Positions 7,984 to 18,600 of a stretch of 64,000 bases of DNA are shown here, one piece after another. The first letter of the stretch is position 1. Each line of letters opens with the position of its first letter. The stretch spans positions 1 to 64,000 of the forward strand of contig NZ_FQVJ01000016.1 of assembly GCF_900129125.1 (NCBI RefSeq). Direction: 5' to 3'. The position numbers and the translations under genes are program-made. Under the pieces are notes generated by a model that made no database searches, was not told the DNA's origin, and saw nothing but the letters and a program-made list of their open reading frames with translations. The stretch comes from Acidocella aminolytica 101 = DSM 11237. Lineage in GTDB: Bacteria; Pseudomonadota; Alphaproteobacteria; Acetobacterales; Acetobacteraceae.

Positions 7984-8931
7984 TTACCCGGCGCGGATGG
8001 CCTCGATTTTCTCCATAATGGCGGCGGCGAGGTTCAGATTATCGAACCGTGAAATCTGCTGCAGGCCGGTGGGGGAGGTCACGTTGATTTCGGTGAGGTA
8101 GTCGCCGATCACGTCGATGCCGGTGAACAGCAGCCCCTGCTCTTTCAAGGTTGGGCCGATGGCGGCGCAGATTTCCTGCTCGCGGGCGGTGAGTTTCGTT
8201 GGTTCCGCTTGACCGCCCGCATGCATGTTGGAGCGCGAGTCACCCTCGGCAGGGACGCGGTTGATGGCGCCCAGCGGCTCACCGTCGATCAGGATGATCC
8301 GTTTATCGCCCTTTCGCACGGCGGGCTCGTAACGCTGCACCATTAAGGGCTCGCGCGAGGCGGCGAAGAACATATCCAGCAGCGAGCCGAGATTTTCATC
8401 GTCGGGTTTGATGCGGAACACGCCGATTCCGCCATTGCCAAAGAGCGGTTTGACGATGATGTCTTTATGACGCGCGCGGAAATCCCGAATCGCCTGCCGG
8501 TCCCAGGAGACCAGGGTGGGGGGCATTAAATGCGGGAAGTGCATGACCAGCAGCTTTTCCGGTGCATTGCGTACGGAGACCGGGTTGTTAACCACCAGCG
8601 TTTTCGGATGGATATGCTCCAGCAGGTGCGTTGCGGTTATATAGGCCATGTCGAAGGGCGGGTCCTGGCGCATCAGCACCACATCCATGCTGCCGAGGTC
8701 GATCACGTCTTCCGGCCCGAAGGTAAAATGGTCCCCGGCGATATCCCGCACGGTGACAGGCTTCACGCGGGCTTTCAGCACCGCGCCATCCAGCCACATA
8801 TGCGAGACCTCATAATGCCAGAGCTTGTGGCCGCGTGCCTGGGCTTCCAGCATCAGCGCGAAGGTCGAATCGCCGGTGATGTCGATGTTGTGCAGCGGGT
8901 CCATCTGCACGGCAATGTTCAGAGACGCCAT
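7984..8931 (-). CDS. gshB: Glutathione synthetase
   Basis: This 315-residue ATP-grasp enzyme is of typical GshB length. It has the N-terminal [24 protein letters not shown], the ATP-grasp segment [13 protein letters not shown], and the Mg/ATP-binding end [13 protein letters not shown]. It joins gamma-glutamylcysteine to glycine to make glutathione in the cytoplasm. It lies 30 bp downstream of a small lipoprotein gene on the same strand and may share its transcript. Confidence 0.96.
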   Translation of the reverse strand: MASLNIAVQMDPLHNIDITGDSTFALMLEAQARGHKLWHYEVSHMWLDGAVLKARVKPVTVRDIAGDHFTFGPEDVIDLGSMDVVLMRQDPPFDMAYITATHLLEHIHPKTLVVNNPVSVRNAPEKLLVMHFPHLMPPTLVSWDRQAIRDFRARHKDIIVKPLFGNGGIGVFRIKPDDENLGSLLDMFFAASREPLMVQRYEPAVRKGDKRIILIDGEPLGAINRVPAEGDSRSNMHAGGQAEPTKLTAREQEICAAIGPTLKEQGLLFTGIDVIGDYLTEINVTSPTGLQQISRFDNLNLAAAIMEKIEAIRAG

Positions 8932-8961
8932 TTTATCCTCATATCAAGCCGCTATAGGCTA

Positions 8962-9336
8962 TCAGGAGGACGCGCTGCGCTCCAGTGCCGCCGCGGTGGT
9001 GGGGCGGGCCAGACTTTGCATGCAGCTCTGCGGATTAGCCCCATTGTCCGGTACCACCGCCGCGACACGAGGCACGCCATGTGAGTCCGGGTATAGAAAC
9101 ACGTTCAAACCACAGACCGGCGAATGGTAAAGCCAGACCTGGGCCGGGCCATCCACACGCCGGAGCATGGGCGGGCCAAAATCGGCCGCTAAAACTTGCG
9201 GGGTGGAGCCTTTAAGCGCCTGTTCAGACACGGGCAGGGAAGCAATTGAGTCCTGAGAGCCGGGGGCGGCACAGGCGCTGAGCAGAGCCATCCCTGCCAG
9301 ACAAGATGAAATTCGAAAATACGCCCGCTTTGCCAT
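8962..9336 (-). CDS. Small putative lipoprotein
   Basis: The likely start is the ATG at 9336, with GAGG just upstream, although the frame is open further 5'. The resulting 124-residue protein has a short basic start, a hydrophobic stretch and a lipobox-like LLSAC, so it should be lipidated and exported. The mature part contains DFGPPMLRRVDGPAQVW, LYHSPVCGLNVFLY and CMQSL, resembling the small outer-membrane lipoprotein fold with two conserved Cys. I do not recognise the family. It is followed by gshB 30 bp downstream. Confidence 0.7.
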   Translation of the reverse strand: MAKRAYFRISSCLAGMALLSACAAPGSQDSIASLPVSEQALKGSTPQVLAADFGPPMLRRVDGPAQVWLYHSPVCGLNVFLYPDSHGVPRVAAVVPDNGANPQSCMQSLARPTTAAALERSASS

Positions 9337-9572
9337 ACAGCCTCGGGAATTGGAGAAGCGGATGTCTCTTAACAAAGCAGCATTGGTTGGGACACTGGGT
9401 GATGCGGGGTTATCAACATTTTTTTTGCTGCGTCGCATAAAATAATTGCTGCATTGCGCCAAAAAATTTGTCACAATTTTTTCAATGCGATGCCTTATTC
9501 GCGCCTTTGTTACAAAGCATTGTTTCGGTTATGGACGTGTCGTCCGCATTAAAGAGGTCGAGAAGTCAAATC

Positions 9573-9737
9573 ATGTCTGCGAATATGCTCAAAATTGAAG
9601 CCGAACTCCGTCAGGCCGTTATCGACCGTTTGATCGCGGCTTCGCTGAATGACGGTAAGCCTGCCCGTGAAGCGACGCTGGAGCGTTGGCGGGCATTGGG
9701 CACGCAATCGTCCAATATGGAGCAGAAATCCGCCTGA
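9573..9737 (+). CDS. Small hypothetical protein
   Basis: A 54-residue frame starts at the ATG at 9573, with purine-rich GAGGTCGAGAAG upstream. It encodes an amphipathic, charged peptide (LKIEAELRQAVIDRL, then REATLERWRALG) that probably forms two helices. No family is recognised. The upstream 9400-9500 stretch is A+T-rich and could hold its promoter. It may be a real small gene because its composition differs from random readthrough, but support is weak. Confidence 0.4.
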   Translation: MSANMLKIEAELRQAVIDRLIAASLNDGKPAREATLERWRALGTQSSNMEQKSA

Positions 9738-10015
9738 ACAGAGACGGCTGGATTTTGGGCCATTCAGCGCCATGAAGTGGCGGGATGTCTGCCCAGGATT
9801 ATGAATTCACTCGGACTGATGCCGGGCTGACAGGGCATCTTCTGGCAAGATGTGAACAAGATGTGAAATAGAGCGGACGCACCCCATGGGCCAAGATAGC
9901 CTGTGGGGTGAATTAGTTTGGCCATAGTCAGTAATTCGCGCGAACATTGATGGGTTGGTCTCGGGAAAACTAGGTCTATATTAACTCCGGACCTAGTACC
10001 GGAGAGGAGACTCCT

Positions 10016-10432
10016 ATGAGTGCCGTTGATGAAAAACGGTTTCCGTTCACATTGAGCGAGGCCGAGTGGCGCAAACGTCTGACACCGGAACAATATGCCA
10101 TATTACGTGAGCACGCTACGGAGCGTCCTGGCTCCTGCGCACTAAATTATGAAAAGCGCGCTGGCAGTTTCAGTTGTGCCGGGTGCGACCAGCTTTTGTT
10201 CGTGTCAAACACAAAATTTGAAAGCGGTACGGGGTGGCCGAGCTTTAATGACCCTGTCGATGGGGCGATCGATACAAGCATAGATCGCAGCCATGGCATG
10301 ATTCGGATCGAGGCCCATTGTAGCAATTGCGGGGGGCATTTGGGGCATGTGTTTGAAGATGGCCCGCCGCCGACGGGCTTGCGCTATTGTATTAATGGTG
10401 AGGTCTTGAACTTCAAGCCTGCGGTCGACTGA
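10016..10432 (+). CDS. msrB: Peptide-methionine (R)-S-oxide reductase
   Basis: This 138-residue MsrB has the zinc-binding pairs Cys54/Cys57 (CAGC) and Cys102/Cys105 (CSNC), the conserved GTGWPSF, GGHLGHVF, and catalytic Cys125 in RYCING. It reduces the R epimer of methionine sulfoxide in oxidised proteins using thioredoxin. GGAGAGGAG precedes the ATG. It is a single gene with a strong terminator 50 bp after its stop, shared with the convergent beta-roll gene. Confidence 0.96.
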   Translation: MSAVDEKRFPFTLSEAEWRKRLTPEQYAILREHATERPGSCALNYEKRAGSFSCAGCDQLLFVSNTKFESGTGWPSFNDPVDGAIDTSIDRSHGMIRIEAHCSNCGGHLGHVFEDGPPPTGLRYCINGEVLNFKPAVD

Positions 10433-10480
10433 GAATGGCGGCGTAGGGTAGCGAAACCAGCTATTTCAGAATGTGCCAAT

Positions 10481-10514
10481 AAAAAACCTGCCTTGCGATG
10501 CAAGGCAGGTTTTT
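10481..10514. terminator. Bidirectional terminator between msrB and the beta-roll gene
   Basis: A perfect 10-bp stem (CCTGCCTTGC with GCAAGGCAGG) around a 3-nt loop is flanked by A6 on the left and T5 on the right. It works as a rho-independent terminator on both strands, ending msrB on the plus strand and the 453-residue protein gene on the minus strand. Confidence 0.92.
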
Positions 10515-10536
10515 CGATGGGTAAGGTGTTGCTGGT

Positions 10537-11898
10537 TTAGATGTAGGTAATGGTCCCAGCAGAAGCGTTGACGCTAACCTGGCTGGTGGAGACACCATTC
10601 AGAGTAATGACCGTACCATCCGTCAGCAGAATCTGGGTAGCGCCACCGCCAATGGCCGAGCCGACAGTTTCCACAGAGAGGCCGGAGGCGCCAGGGCTGA
10701 GCAGGTTGATGGTGGAGTTGCCGCCGAAATCAGTGATAGTGAAGGAACCACCGCTCACTGTCTCGCCCTGGCCACCAAGAGTGGTGAAGGTGCCAAGCAC
10801 GTCATAGGCGTTTTGCGCACCGGTGACCGTGGAGCCGGTCAGAGTGGTGGACACAACATTGCCCAGGAGGAAGGTCTGTGCACCAGAGCCGCCAGCGGAA
10901 GCGAGGCCGCCTGTCGCTGTCACAGCGCCAATACCCGGTTCTTGGAAGCCAATCGCGAAGCTATTATTTGTGCCGCCACCGAGGAGGGTTTCCGTGCCGG
11001 CGCCACCGAACAGGTAGTTTTGGGCGCCGCCTGACACCAGCGTGTCGCCATCTCCGGCACCAACCAGGGTGGAGCTGCCCGACCCGCCATTGAGGGAGTT
11101 GAAGCCCCCACGCCCGCCAACTGCAAAGATACCGGCGGAACCACCAAACGCGGTCACAGCACCTTGCGCGTAGCTCAGCGTGCCACCGCCAGTTGTGTAA
11201 ACGCCCGAGAAAATGGTCGCGGCCTGAGAGGAGTTGTTGATGAAGTCGAGGCTGCCACCAGCATTGTTGAGGAAGTGAACCTCAACCTGGGAGTTGCCTT
11301 TGGCGCTAACGGTCGCATTATCGGAACCGCCAACATAGACATTGGTCGTGGCCTGGCCAACAGCAGTGACAGACTCGAGACCGTTCGTGCCATTGAAGGT
11401 AACGGTGTCGTTGCCGCTCGAGGTAACCGCCTGATTGACGGAGTCCCCGCCGACATAAATGGAGTCGTTGCCGCCAGCCGCGAAGATGCTGCCCGAACCG
11501 CCGGAAACGGAGTAGTTCACGTTGCTTTGAGCGCCCAACAGAGCGAATGTCGTGGAGTCTGCCGCGGTAACGGTCAGGTCACCAGGTGCCTGCACTACAA
11601 GATCGGTTACGCCAGCGTTGACGGTTGCGGCATAGGAACCAGAGCCGCTGGTAGAAGCACCCGTGCTGTCGGTGTTGGAAATGGCTTCGTAAGAGCCAGT
11701 GGTGCCGCTGGCGCTGACAGATGTCCCAGCGGCGATGTTGTAATTCAGGAACGCTTCGGTGCCTGATGTAATGGCACTACCAACGCCGTTCAGATAAGTC
11801 TGAAGAAGGTTGTTAATCGTGCTGGGGAACGCCGAAGGGACGCTCAGAACCCCTGGTTGGCCATTATAGCCGCCATTAATCGTTAAATTACCACTCAT
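10537..11898 (-). CDS. Gly/Ser/Thr-rich beta-roll repeat protein, probably secreted
   Basis: This 453-residue acidic protein is poor in Lys and Cys. It is built from Gly-rich, beta-forming repeats such as GGAGTETLLGGG, GAGDGDTLVSGG and GGNDSIYVGGD, which resemble degenerate RTX/haemolysin-type calcium-binding nonapeptides. It lacks an N-terminal signal peptide and ends in a short hydrophobic segment (VNASAGTITYI), as type I secretion substrates often do. A surface or secreted adhesin-like role is therefore inferred. No ABC/HlyD exporter lies nearby. A long A+T-rich leader precedes it and a strong terminator follows. Confidence 0.6.
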   Translation of the reverse strand: MSGNLTINGGYNGQPGVLSVPSAFPSTINNLLQTYLNGVGSAITSGTEAFLNYNIAAGTSVSASGTTGSYEAISNTDSTGASTSGSGSYAATVNAGVTDLVVQAPGDLTVTAADSTTFALLGAQSNVNYSVSGGSGSIFAAGGNDSIYVGGDSVNQAVTSSGNDTVTFNGTNGLESVTAVGQATTNVYVGGSDNATVSAKGNSQVEVHFLNNAGGSLDFINNSSQAATIFSGVYTTGGGTLSYAQGAVTAFGGSAGIFAVGGRGGFNSLNGGSGSSTLVGAGDGDTLVSGGAQNYLFGGAGTETLLGGGTNNSFAIGFQEPGIGAVTATGGLASAGGSGAQTFLLGNVVSTTLTGSTVTGAQNAYDVLGTFTTLGGQGETVSGGSFTITDFGGNSTINLLSPGASGLSVETVGSAIGGGATQILLTDGTVITLNGVSTSQVSVNASAGTITYI

Positions 11899-12293
11899 AA
11901 GCCACCCTCACTTTCCACCTTTGACCAGACTATTAATCTATGCCGCACTGCAGAATCAAGAATAACAACGGGCTGATTTTTTTAAGATTATGTTGCCAAG
12001 CTCTTTAGGGTTGGATGTATTTTTGGATATTGTTATTTTTTGAGATAATTTGGTCCGAGGAGCTATAAATTCCGACATAAGAATGATCGAATTGTTATTT
12101 AAAAGTTAGTAACGAGAGGTTTTCTATGTCATAAATTGTTTATAAATATGACTTTGTATCAAAAAACAACTAAAAATTATATTATGATTATTTTTTGCTA
12201 TCGATTTCGATAAATGAAATGAATAAAAAGTGATGAAGGAGATTTGTTAAACTACCGGTACCTTTCTGATTATTAACAATCCCCTTACCTCAA
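11899..12293 (-). promoter_or_regulatory. A+T-rich region upstream of the beta-roll gene
   Basis: About 395 bp without a gene. From about 11960 to 12260 it is strongly A+T-rich with many A and T tracts, unlike the G+C-rich surroundings. It should contain the promoter of the beta-roll gene (minus strand, weak GAGGG Shine-Dalgarno near 11905). Such composition often marks binding by nucleoid-associated silencers or recently acquired DNA. No specific -35/-10 pair could be chosen with confidence. Confidence 0.5.
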
Positions 12294-14093
12294 TCACTCG
12301 CCTGAAACTTCCCGGCGTTTGCGGTCAAGCTCTTCATTGTAGCGGCGCAACGCATATTGCTCGGTCAGCAGGCCGAGCACATGCCGGGTTTCGGGGCCAT
12401 CCAGTACCGCAAGCGCGTCTGCTTCGGCTTTTTCGAATCGGTCCAGCGCCTCTTTCACATTCATGCCGGGCAGCAGGAAATAGCCCTGATGATGCAGAAT
12501 GTCCTTAACCAGCCGGCCTTCGCCAGTAACCACAGCGGCTTCAGCCGGGTAAACGATTCCGGCATATTGCCCTTCCGAATCGGTAACGATAGCGCGCTGT
12601 GTCGCACCAAGTGGCACTTCCTGCCGGAACACCGCCAATGTCGTCTCAGGACGGGTGGTGGCTTGCACGGGGCGCATCATCCGGCCGACGGTGAGGGCAT
12701 GAATCCAGCCGACATCCACGGCGGAGCGAATCTGTTCGCCGCGTAGATGGAAGCGCCATGTCGCGAAGGAGTAGCCAAACAGCCGGCGCACGGTAATTGT
12801 GGCGGCGATGGCGGCGGCCAGAACGGCCATGGTAACGGCAAAATTGGCCGTGGTTTCCAAGGCCAGGAAGGTCATGGTCATGGGGCCGCCCACAATGGCA
12901 GCCGCCAGACCGCTCATGCCTACGATCGCATAGAGCCCGGCCGGCATGTGGGTGACGAAGGGTATGACCCAGACGATTCCAGCGAAAACCTTACCGAACA
13001 AGGCGCCCAGGAACAAAGAGGCGAAAAACAGGCCGCCGCGAAACCCGGTGCCGATCGAAAAGGCCGAAGCAATGGCCTTGGCCAGAAAAATTCCGGCGAC
13101 GGCCAGAAACGGGAAGGATACATTTATATAGCTGTGCAGGGCGGAGTGACCGGAGGACATGGCCTTGGGTGTCAGACAGCCCAGCAGCCCCACCACCGCG
13201 CCACCCAGCAGAGGCCGCAGCCAGATCGGGATGCCGCTGCGGCGGATGGCTTCTTCAATCAACGTGACGCCGCGCATGATGACGATGCCGGCGATGCCGC
13301 AGGCCACGCCTTCAATGAGGATGATGCCGTATGCTTCCTTTGGCACTGATGGCGGCAGATTGACGATGAGCGGCGGCGCACCAAAACCGAGCACCTGTAC
13401 GATCAATGTTCCCACTAGAGCGGCAATGACCACGAAGGGCAGGGTGGCTACCGAATAAACGCCGATGATCAGTTCAATTCCATAAAAAGCCCCGCAGAGT
13501 GGCGCGTTGAAGGCCCCGGCAATGGCCGCGGCCGCGCCGCACCCGACCAATGTGCGCAGGTCGTTCCGCCTCACCCGGAAATTCTTGCCGAGCCAGGAGG
13601 CAATACCTGCGCCGAGCTGGGCGTAACCGGCCTCCATGCCCACTGAGGCGCCAACCCCGTTGGACCAGGCGGTTTGCATCGCCACGATCAGAGAATCCAG
13701 CAGCGACATGCGTCCGCCATACATGGCGTTGGCCTCAATTGGGTCCACCATTTTGCGCGGCCAGATTTTTGCCAGAAACCACAGGGACACGCCCAGAATC
13801 ACACCGCCCAGCATTGGCACGGCAATGGCGCGCAGCGGGTCCAGGACAGGAGACTGAGACAATTCCTGCCCAGCGGGCAGGTCGAACAGTTTTTGATGCA
13901 TCAGCCGGGTGGCGGAGTTGATGATAACCACGCCAAGACCCGCCAGCAGCCCCACAACCGCCGCCAGCATGGCGAGCCATACCTCATCCGCCCGCACCAA
14001 GGCGCGTAGCAGCCGGGGAACCTGCACAAAGCGCGGCCGGTCAGACGGTGTATCCACACCTCTCTGTTGCCATGGCACGGCATAGGCTAACAA
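12294..14093 (-). CDS. ClC-family chloride channel/transporter with C-terminal CBS-like region
   Basis: This protein of about 599 residues has the ClC membrane domain: GVGASVGMEAGY (the GREGP-like region), AAAIAGAFNAPLCGAFYGIEL, and GTGFRGGLFFASLFLGALFG. A soluble C-terminal part follows (ALTVGRMMRPV, then LLPGMNVKEALDRFEKA) and looks like paired CBS modules. ClC proteins conduct or exchange chloride or fluoride with protons, often in acid resistance. The start is uncertain: the longest frame begins at TTG 14093, a GTG lies at 14078, and neither has a clear Shine-Dalgarno. It is divergent from rsmA with almost no space between, so promoters must overlap coding DNA. Confidence 0.88.
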   Translation of the reverse strand: MLAYAVPWQQRGVDTPSDRPRFVQVPRLLRALVRADEVWLAMLAAVVGLLAGLGVVIINSATRLMHQKLFDLPAGQELSQSPVLDPLRAIAVPMLGGVILGVSLWFLAKIWPRKMVDPIEANAMYGGRMSLLDSLIVAMQTAWSNGVGASVGMEAGYAQLGAGIASWLGKNFRVRRNDLRTLVGCGAAAAIAGAFNAPLCGAFYGIELIIGVYSVATLPFVVIAALVGTLIVQVLGFGAPPLIVNLPPSVPKEAYGIILIEGVACGIAGIVIMRGVTLIEEAIRRSGIPIWLRPLLGGAVVGLLGCLTPKAMSSGHSALHSYINVSFPFLAVAGIFLAKAIASAFSIGTGFRGGLFFASLFLGALFGKVFAGIVWVIPFVTHMPAGLYAIVGMSGLAAAIVGGPMTMTFLALETTANFAVTMAVLAAAIAATITVRRLFGYSFATWRFHLRGEQIRSAVDVGWIHALTVGRMMRPVQATTRPETTLAVFRQEVPLGATQRAIVTDSEGQYAGIVYPAEAAVVTGEGRLVKDILHHQGYFLLPGMNVKEALDRFEKAEADALAVLDGPETRHVLGLLTEQYALRRYNEELDRKRREVSGE

Positions 14094-14099
14094 GCGGGC

Positions 14100-14927
14100 A
14101 TGGCTGAAATTTCATTGCCTTCTTTGGCTGAGACCATTCGCATTTTCGATTTGCGTGCCGATAAATCGCTCGGCCAGCATTTTTTGCTGGATCCATCCCT
14201 GCTCGCGCGCATTGCCGCGGCCGCGGGAAATTTGGCCGGGTTGAATGTTATTGAGATTGGGCCCGGCCCAGGCGGGCTGACGCGCGCCTTGCTGGAAACC
14301 AAGGCAGTCTCTGTCACCGCTATTGAGTTTGACAAGCGTGCCGTGGCCGCCATCACGGCTCTGGCCGCAACTACGGATCGGCTCCACATTATTGAAGCGG
14401 ATGCGATGAAGGCCGATTTGCCCGCCTTGGTGCCCGCGCCGCGCGTTGTTGTTGCAAATCTACCTTATAATATAGGTACGCTGCTGTTGGTGAACTGGCT
14501 GCAGCAGGCGGCGGAATTCCAGTCTTTGACTTTGATGTTCCAACTTGAGGTGGCCGATCGCGTTTGCGCCATGCCCAATAGCCGGACCTATGGCCGGGTG
14601 TCGGTGCTCGCGCAATGGCTGTGTGATGTGTCGATGTTGATGCGGATTCCTGCTGGAGCTTTTGCGCCGCCGCCCAAGGTGGAATCAGCGCTGATCCGGC
14701 TAGTGCCGCGCCCGCACCAGCCCACGCGCGAGGAATTGAAGGCCATGGAGCGCCTGACCGCCGCCGCATTTGGGCAGCGGCGTAAGATGCTGCGTGGTGC
14801 CTTGAAGCCGCTGGGCGGCGAGGCGCTGTGCGCTGAAGCGGGGATTGATGCTTCCCGCCGGGCTGAGACGCTCAGTGTTGAAGAGTTCGTGGCGCTGATG
14901 CGGGCTTTGATGGCCCGCGATAGCTGA
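14100..14927 (+). CDS. rsmA: 16S rRNA (adenine1518/1519-N6) dimethyltransferase
   Basis: This 275-residue RsmA/KsgA enzyme starts with an N-terminal KSLGQHFLLD. The SAM-binding motif IEIGPGPGGLT lies at 51-61 and the catalytic NLPYNIGT at 120-127. A C-terminal RRKMLRGALKPL segment completes it. It dimethylates two adjacent adenines in helix 45 of 16S rRNA during small-subunit assembly. It converges end-to-end with flgA, whose stop codon begins at the next base. Confidence 0.96.
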   Translation: MAEISLPSLAETIRIFDLRADKSLGQHFLLDPSLLARIAAAAGNLAGLNVIEIGPGPGGLTRALLETKAVSVTAIEFDKRAVAAITALAATTDRLHIIEADAMKADLPALVPAPRVVVANLPYNIGTLLLVNWLQQAAEFQSLTLMFQLEVADRVCAMPNSRTYGRVSVLAQWLCDVSMLMRIPAGAFAPPPKVESALIRLVPRPHQPTREELKAMERLTAAAFGQRRKMLRGALKPLGGEALCAEAGIDASRRAETLSVEEFVALMRALMARDS

Positions 14928-15599
14928 TTAATCCAGCCGCACCACCACGCCAGTCGCGGTGACCTGGGCAGAAAAACGCCGCCCGCTGCTATGGTTGGTC
15001 AGGAGAATGGTGTCGCCTACATGGCCAGGCTGATCCGCTACCGCATCCAGCGACAGCTCAACCCCGCCGCTGTAAACATGCACAGTCACGAGTTGCCCGG
15101 CTTTTACCACCAGGGGGGATTGTACGTCGTTTTGGGTGATGATCATGCCGGTGCCGAGCGACATTAGCGCGCTGGCGCCTTCAATTTGTGTTGGGTTGCT
15201 GAAAACCTGCCGCCCGGCGAAGGACTGGACCGGTAGCTGTTTAACCATGAGGTCCGCGGCGGTGATGGTTTGTCCAGCATTAACGGGCTTGGCCGCCACC
15301 ACTACTGCTTCGCTTTGTGCCAAGGTGACGGTGACATAAAGAGTCCATTGCGGTGAGGTGCATTGCGCAGCGGCTTGTTCATAAGGCGCTGTGCCGCTGA
15401 GTGTGACGGTGAGTGGCACCGTGCAAGCGGGCATGTATGCCGCCCCCTTCACGGGCCCGAGACTCACGCTGGCTCCAGGCGGCGCTAGATTTTGCGCCGC
15501 CTGTTGCACCGCCTTGGCCACAGCCTGCGGGTCTTGCTTGGTTTGGGCCTGGGCGGCCAAAGGCCAGCAGACCAGCATGATGAAGGCCAGGAAGCGCAT
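14928..15599 (-). CDS. flgA: Flagellar basal-body P-ring formation chaperone FlgA
   Basis: The likely start is the ATG at 15599, giving about 223 residues with a signal peptide (RFLAFIMLVCWPLAAQAQ). The C-terminal SAF-like domain carries AAKPVNAGQTITAADL, GMIITQNDVQSPLVVKAGQ and a final TATGVVVRLD, typical of FlgA. FlgA is a periplasmic chaperone that assists FlgI polymerisation into the P ring. It is the last gene of the long minus-strand flagellar operon, 4 bp after the sulfotransferase/glycosyltransferase gene, and it converges with rsmA. Confidence 0.88.
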   Translation of the reverse strand: MRFLAFIMLVCWPLAAQAQTKQDPQAVAKAVQQAAQNLAPPGASVSLGPVKGAAYMPACTVPLTVTLSGTAPYEQAAAQCTSPQWTLYVTVTLAQSEAVVVAAKPVNAGQTITAADLMVKQLPVQSFAGRQVFSNPTQIEGASALMSLGTGMIITQNDVQSPLVVKAGQLVTVHVYSGGVELSLDAVADQPGHVGDTILLTNHSSGRRFSAQVTATGVVVRLD

Positions 15600-15603
15600 G
15601 GTG

Positions 15604-18600
15604 TTATTCCGCCGCGCTGGCCAGCGTGAGGCTGGTGGACTGGTCGACATTAGCCCACGCGGGCGGTTCATCTTCAAGGCTGGGCAGAGCCAAGGCCGCG
15701 GCGCGGGTCTGAGCGCCTTGCCGCAAGGTTTCCTTTAGATTTTGCACGGCGTTTTGTACGGCTTTGCTCCAATTTTGCTTGATGTTTGGCAGGCGCAGTG
15801 CTCCCAGGCTTTCCGGTATGTCCAGCCTTTTGTCCACAATAAGGCGGCATCCGGCGGCGGCTGCGAGCAAGGCGTGGTAATGGTCTATATGTGTGTCGGC
15901 GCCCATTGGACGTAGCATGATCTGCGGGCCAACCTGTGACAGCACATGCAACCAGGATTGTTCGGTTTCCGGCGGGGTAATGCGTCCCACAGCTTCGGGA
16001 TATTGTACGCCAGGCCGTTCCACAATCATCCAAGCTGCGATGTCCAGTGTCTCTTTCATCAGTTCAGGGAACCAAGGTGGTGAGATGCCTTCATCGATCC
16101 AGAGAATACGGGGTTTGGTGTTGAGCCCCTTACCGGATTCGAAATCCTGCCAATAGCGGTTAGACAATGCGGGTCGCCAGAGCGATACGGAAGCTTTTGT
16201 TAGATTACTCAGATTGCTCACAAGGCCGGGGGAGGTCGCGAATATGCGCTCAGCAGCGGCCAGGGCCGGTAAGGCGTCGGGTTCTGGGATTGCGGTATAT
16301 AGGGCGGTATAAGGCAGGCTGTGGTTATGGGACGGGAGTAGAGGATTGACCCTCACCCAGCTTTCCGGAGCGCGGCGGCCCAACTCGGCAGCTCCCGGCA
16401 GCCCTTGCACCCAGTCTGCCTCCAGCAAACCAGCGTGGCGTAGCGCCCGCACTGCGTTAAGGGGCGCGCCTGATTGGGCAGGATCACCGCTTAAAAGCAA
16501 GCTGGACGGATCAGTCGGGATGGCGCGGACAAGGCCGGTGCGGCGTTCGGGGGCCAGTAGGTCACCATGCAGGGACAAAGCAGGGTGATGGTACGGATCT
16601 GCCCACGACAAAGCCTGTGCCGCAGGAGAGCCGTTACGGAAACTGCTCTCGGTATCCGCCATCGGTACCGTATTGGGCGGCATGACGAGGCTGACATCTG
16701 GAGTCCAGACCAATCTAGACCCTTGGGCACGAAGCTGAGCGCTTAAATCAATCCAGAGGGCATCGCCGTTCAAATCGGGGTCGAAGTTACAGGCTGAAAG
16801 TGCTGCGCGGCGGGCGATTAGGCCGGGAGGGCTGATAGCGCTGGCTTCTTGGTCCACCATCAACCAGCCGCCGGGGCCAGGGTCCAGGGGGCCGTGGCCA
16901 GCGCCCAATCGTGTATCTGCGCCGATTATGAGAGGGCCCATCACCTGTCCCTGCTGCCCATCTGCGCTCGTCTGGACGATTGTTCGTGCGGCTACGGCTG
17001 CGACGCGGGAGTCTGCGAGCCGGGCACGCAGTATTTCCTGCCAATGGGGCGAAATCTCTTGCATGCGCGCATCCAGGATAACGACAAGCTGTGTTTCCGA
17101 GAGGGCGACGGCCTTTGCAAGGGCAGAGCTCGTGGTGAGGGCTGAGACGGCCAGAACCTTCCCTTCCAACGCCTCGCGCTGATCTGAAACTGCATCGAAA
17201 TAATTCTGCATGGGGCCGCAAAGGTCTGCGCCAGCGAGAATGACGGGACCAGAGAGCGGCTTGCCGGTGAACAAGGCAGTCATCCACTTATCCAGCAGAG
17301 GAATGTCCGCGCCATCGCATAGCATGATAAGCGTGGTGCCCGGGTCTTCCGTCAGTCGGACATGATGGAACAGGCCAGGATATTGGCGGTTCTGTACTTC
17401 GGCCTTCATGCCACAATTGGCCAGGTGCTGCTTCAGTGCCTCAGCCGCACGCGCACAGAAGAGCTGCTGAGAGATATCGTCACGTTTGCTTCCAGCGCTG
17501 CGCGTAAAGATAGCCTCTGGCAGCCTCTCGACCTTTGCGCCCTGTGCGGCAAAGCGGAGTTGCATATCATATTCTTCTGCGCCGGCCATTGCGGCGTTAA
17601 AGCCGCCTGCTACCCGAATAGCCCGAGTGCTGTACCAGACCCAGTCTCCGATATAGGCGGATTGGCGCAATCGGGTGATATCCCAGCCGGGCTTGTGTCG
17701 GATCCATGCTCCATTTGTTCCCGGCACGATTTCGTCTGAATAGAGCATATCCGCGTTGGTCTGCGCGGCCAGCATTGCGAGGCGCAGGCAGCCATCCGGG
17801 GCGATGGTGTCGCCAGCGTTTATGATCGCGACATAATCAGCTTCCTCAGTACATAGATTGGCTTCTTCGCAGAGGTGGCGGGTCATCGCCTCTGGTTCAG
17901 CCGGAACAGTAATGGTCTCGAATCCTTCAACGGCCAGCGGATCGGCGGAGAGAATTTTGACGATGTTGGGTGCATTCCATTGACCACGCAGGCTCTCCAG
18001 AGTGTCATTCACTGCCGGGGCGCGACCGCTGGGAGCGGCGATTAGTACAGCAAGGCGCGGTAGGGCACCTGTTGTTTCGCGCAATTTCATCAGCCTGGTT
18101 TTGGCGCTATCATCAGTACGTTCCACTGGACGTATTGAGGCCGTGGATTGATTGGGCAACGCCGCAGTCTGCAAGGCTTCGCCGTTGAATCCAGGCAGAG
18201 CACGCCCGCGACTGGCGCTGATTTCGCTGAGAAAACCAACCAGATCTTCTGTCTCTGCGGCTAGGCCGTCCCATAAATCTGGTTGGAAGTCACGGGCGAG
18301 GATAGCCTCCCACGTACGGGTAACAAGATCGTGTAGCGGGCGAGTGAGGCCCTCGCGAGGAAAAGGTTCAGCACGGTTCAGTTGACCGGTGAGATAGCTG
18401 CTTGCTTGTGCGAGCCCATCACCATTCTTCTTTTGAAAGGTCAAGCCTAGCGATGACTCGATTAGACGCAGCTCTTGTGTAGGTTGGGCGAGTAGGTCGT
18501 GGTAAGTCAGCCAGCAACGCGGCAAATGTCGGGCAAGGCGTTCCGCATCTGTGGTGTAGCTCATCCACAAAAGCAGCGCATGTGCACGGGTGAGACCGTT

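Noticed and set aside
11960-12260. Replication origin in the A+T-rich stretch
   Set aside because: No DnaA-box cluster, no dnaA/parAB or similar neighbours; better explained as a promoter region.
12747-13349. 200-residue plus-strand Gly/His-rich frame
   Set aside because: Antisense to conserved ClC helices; biased composition typical of a shadow frame.
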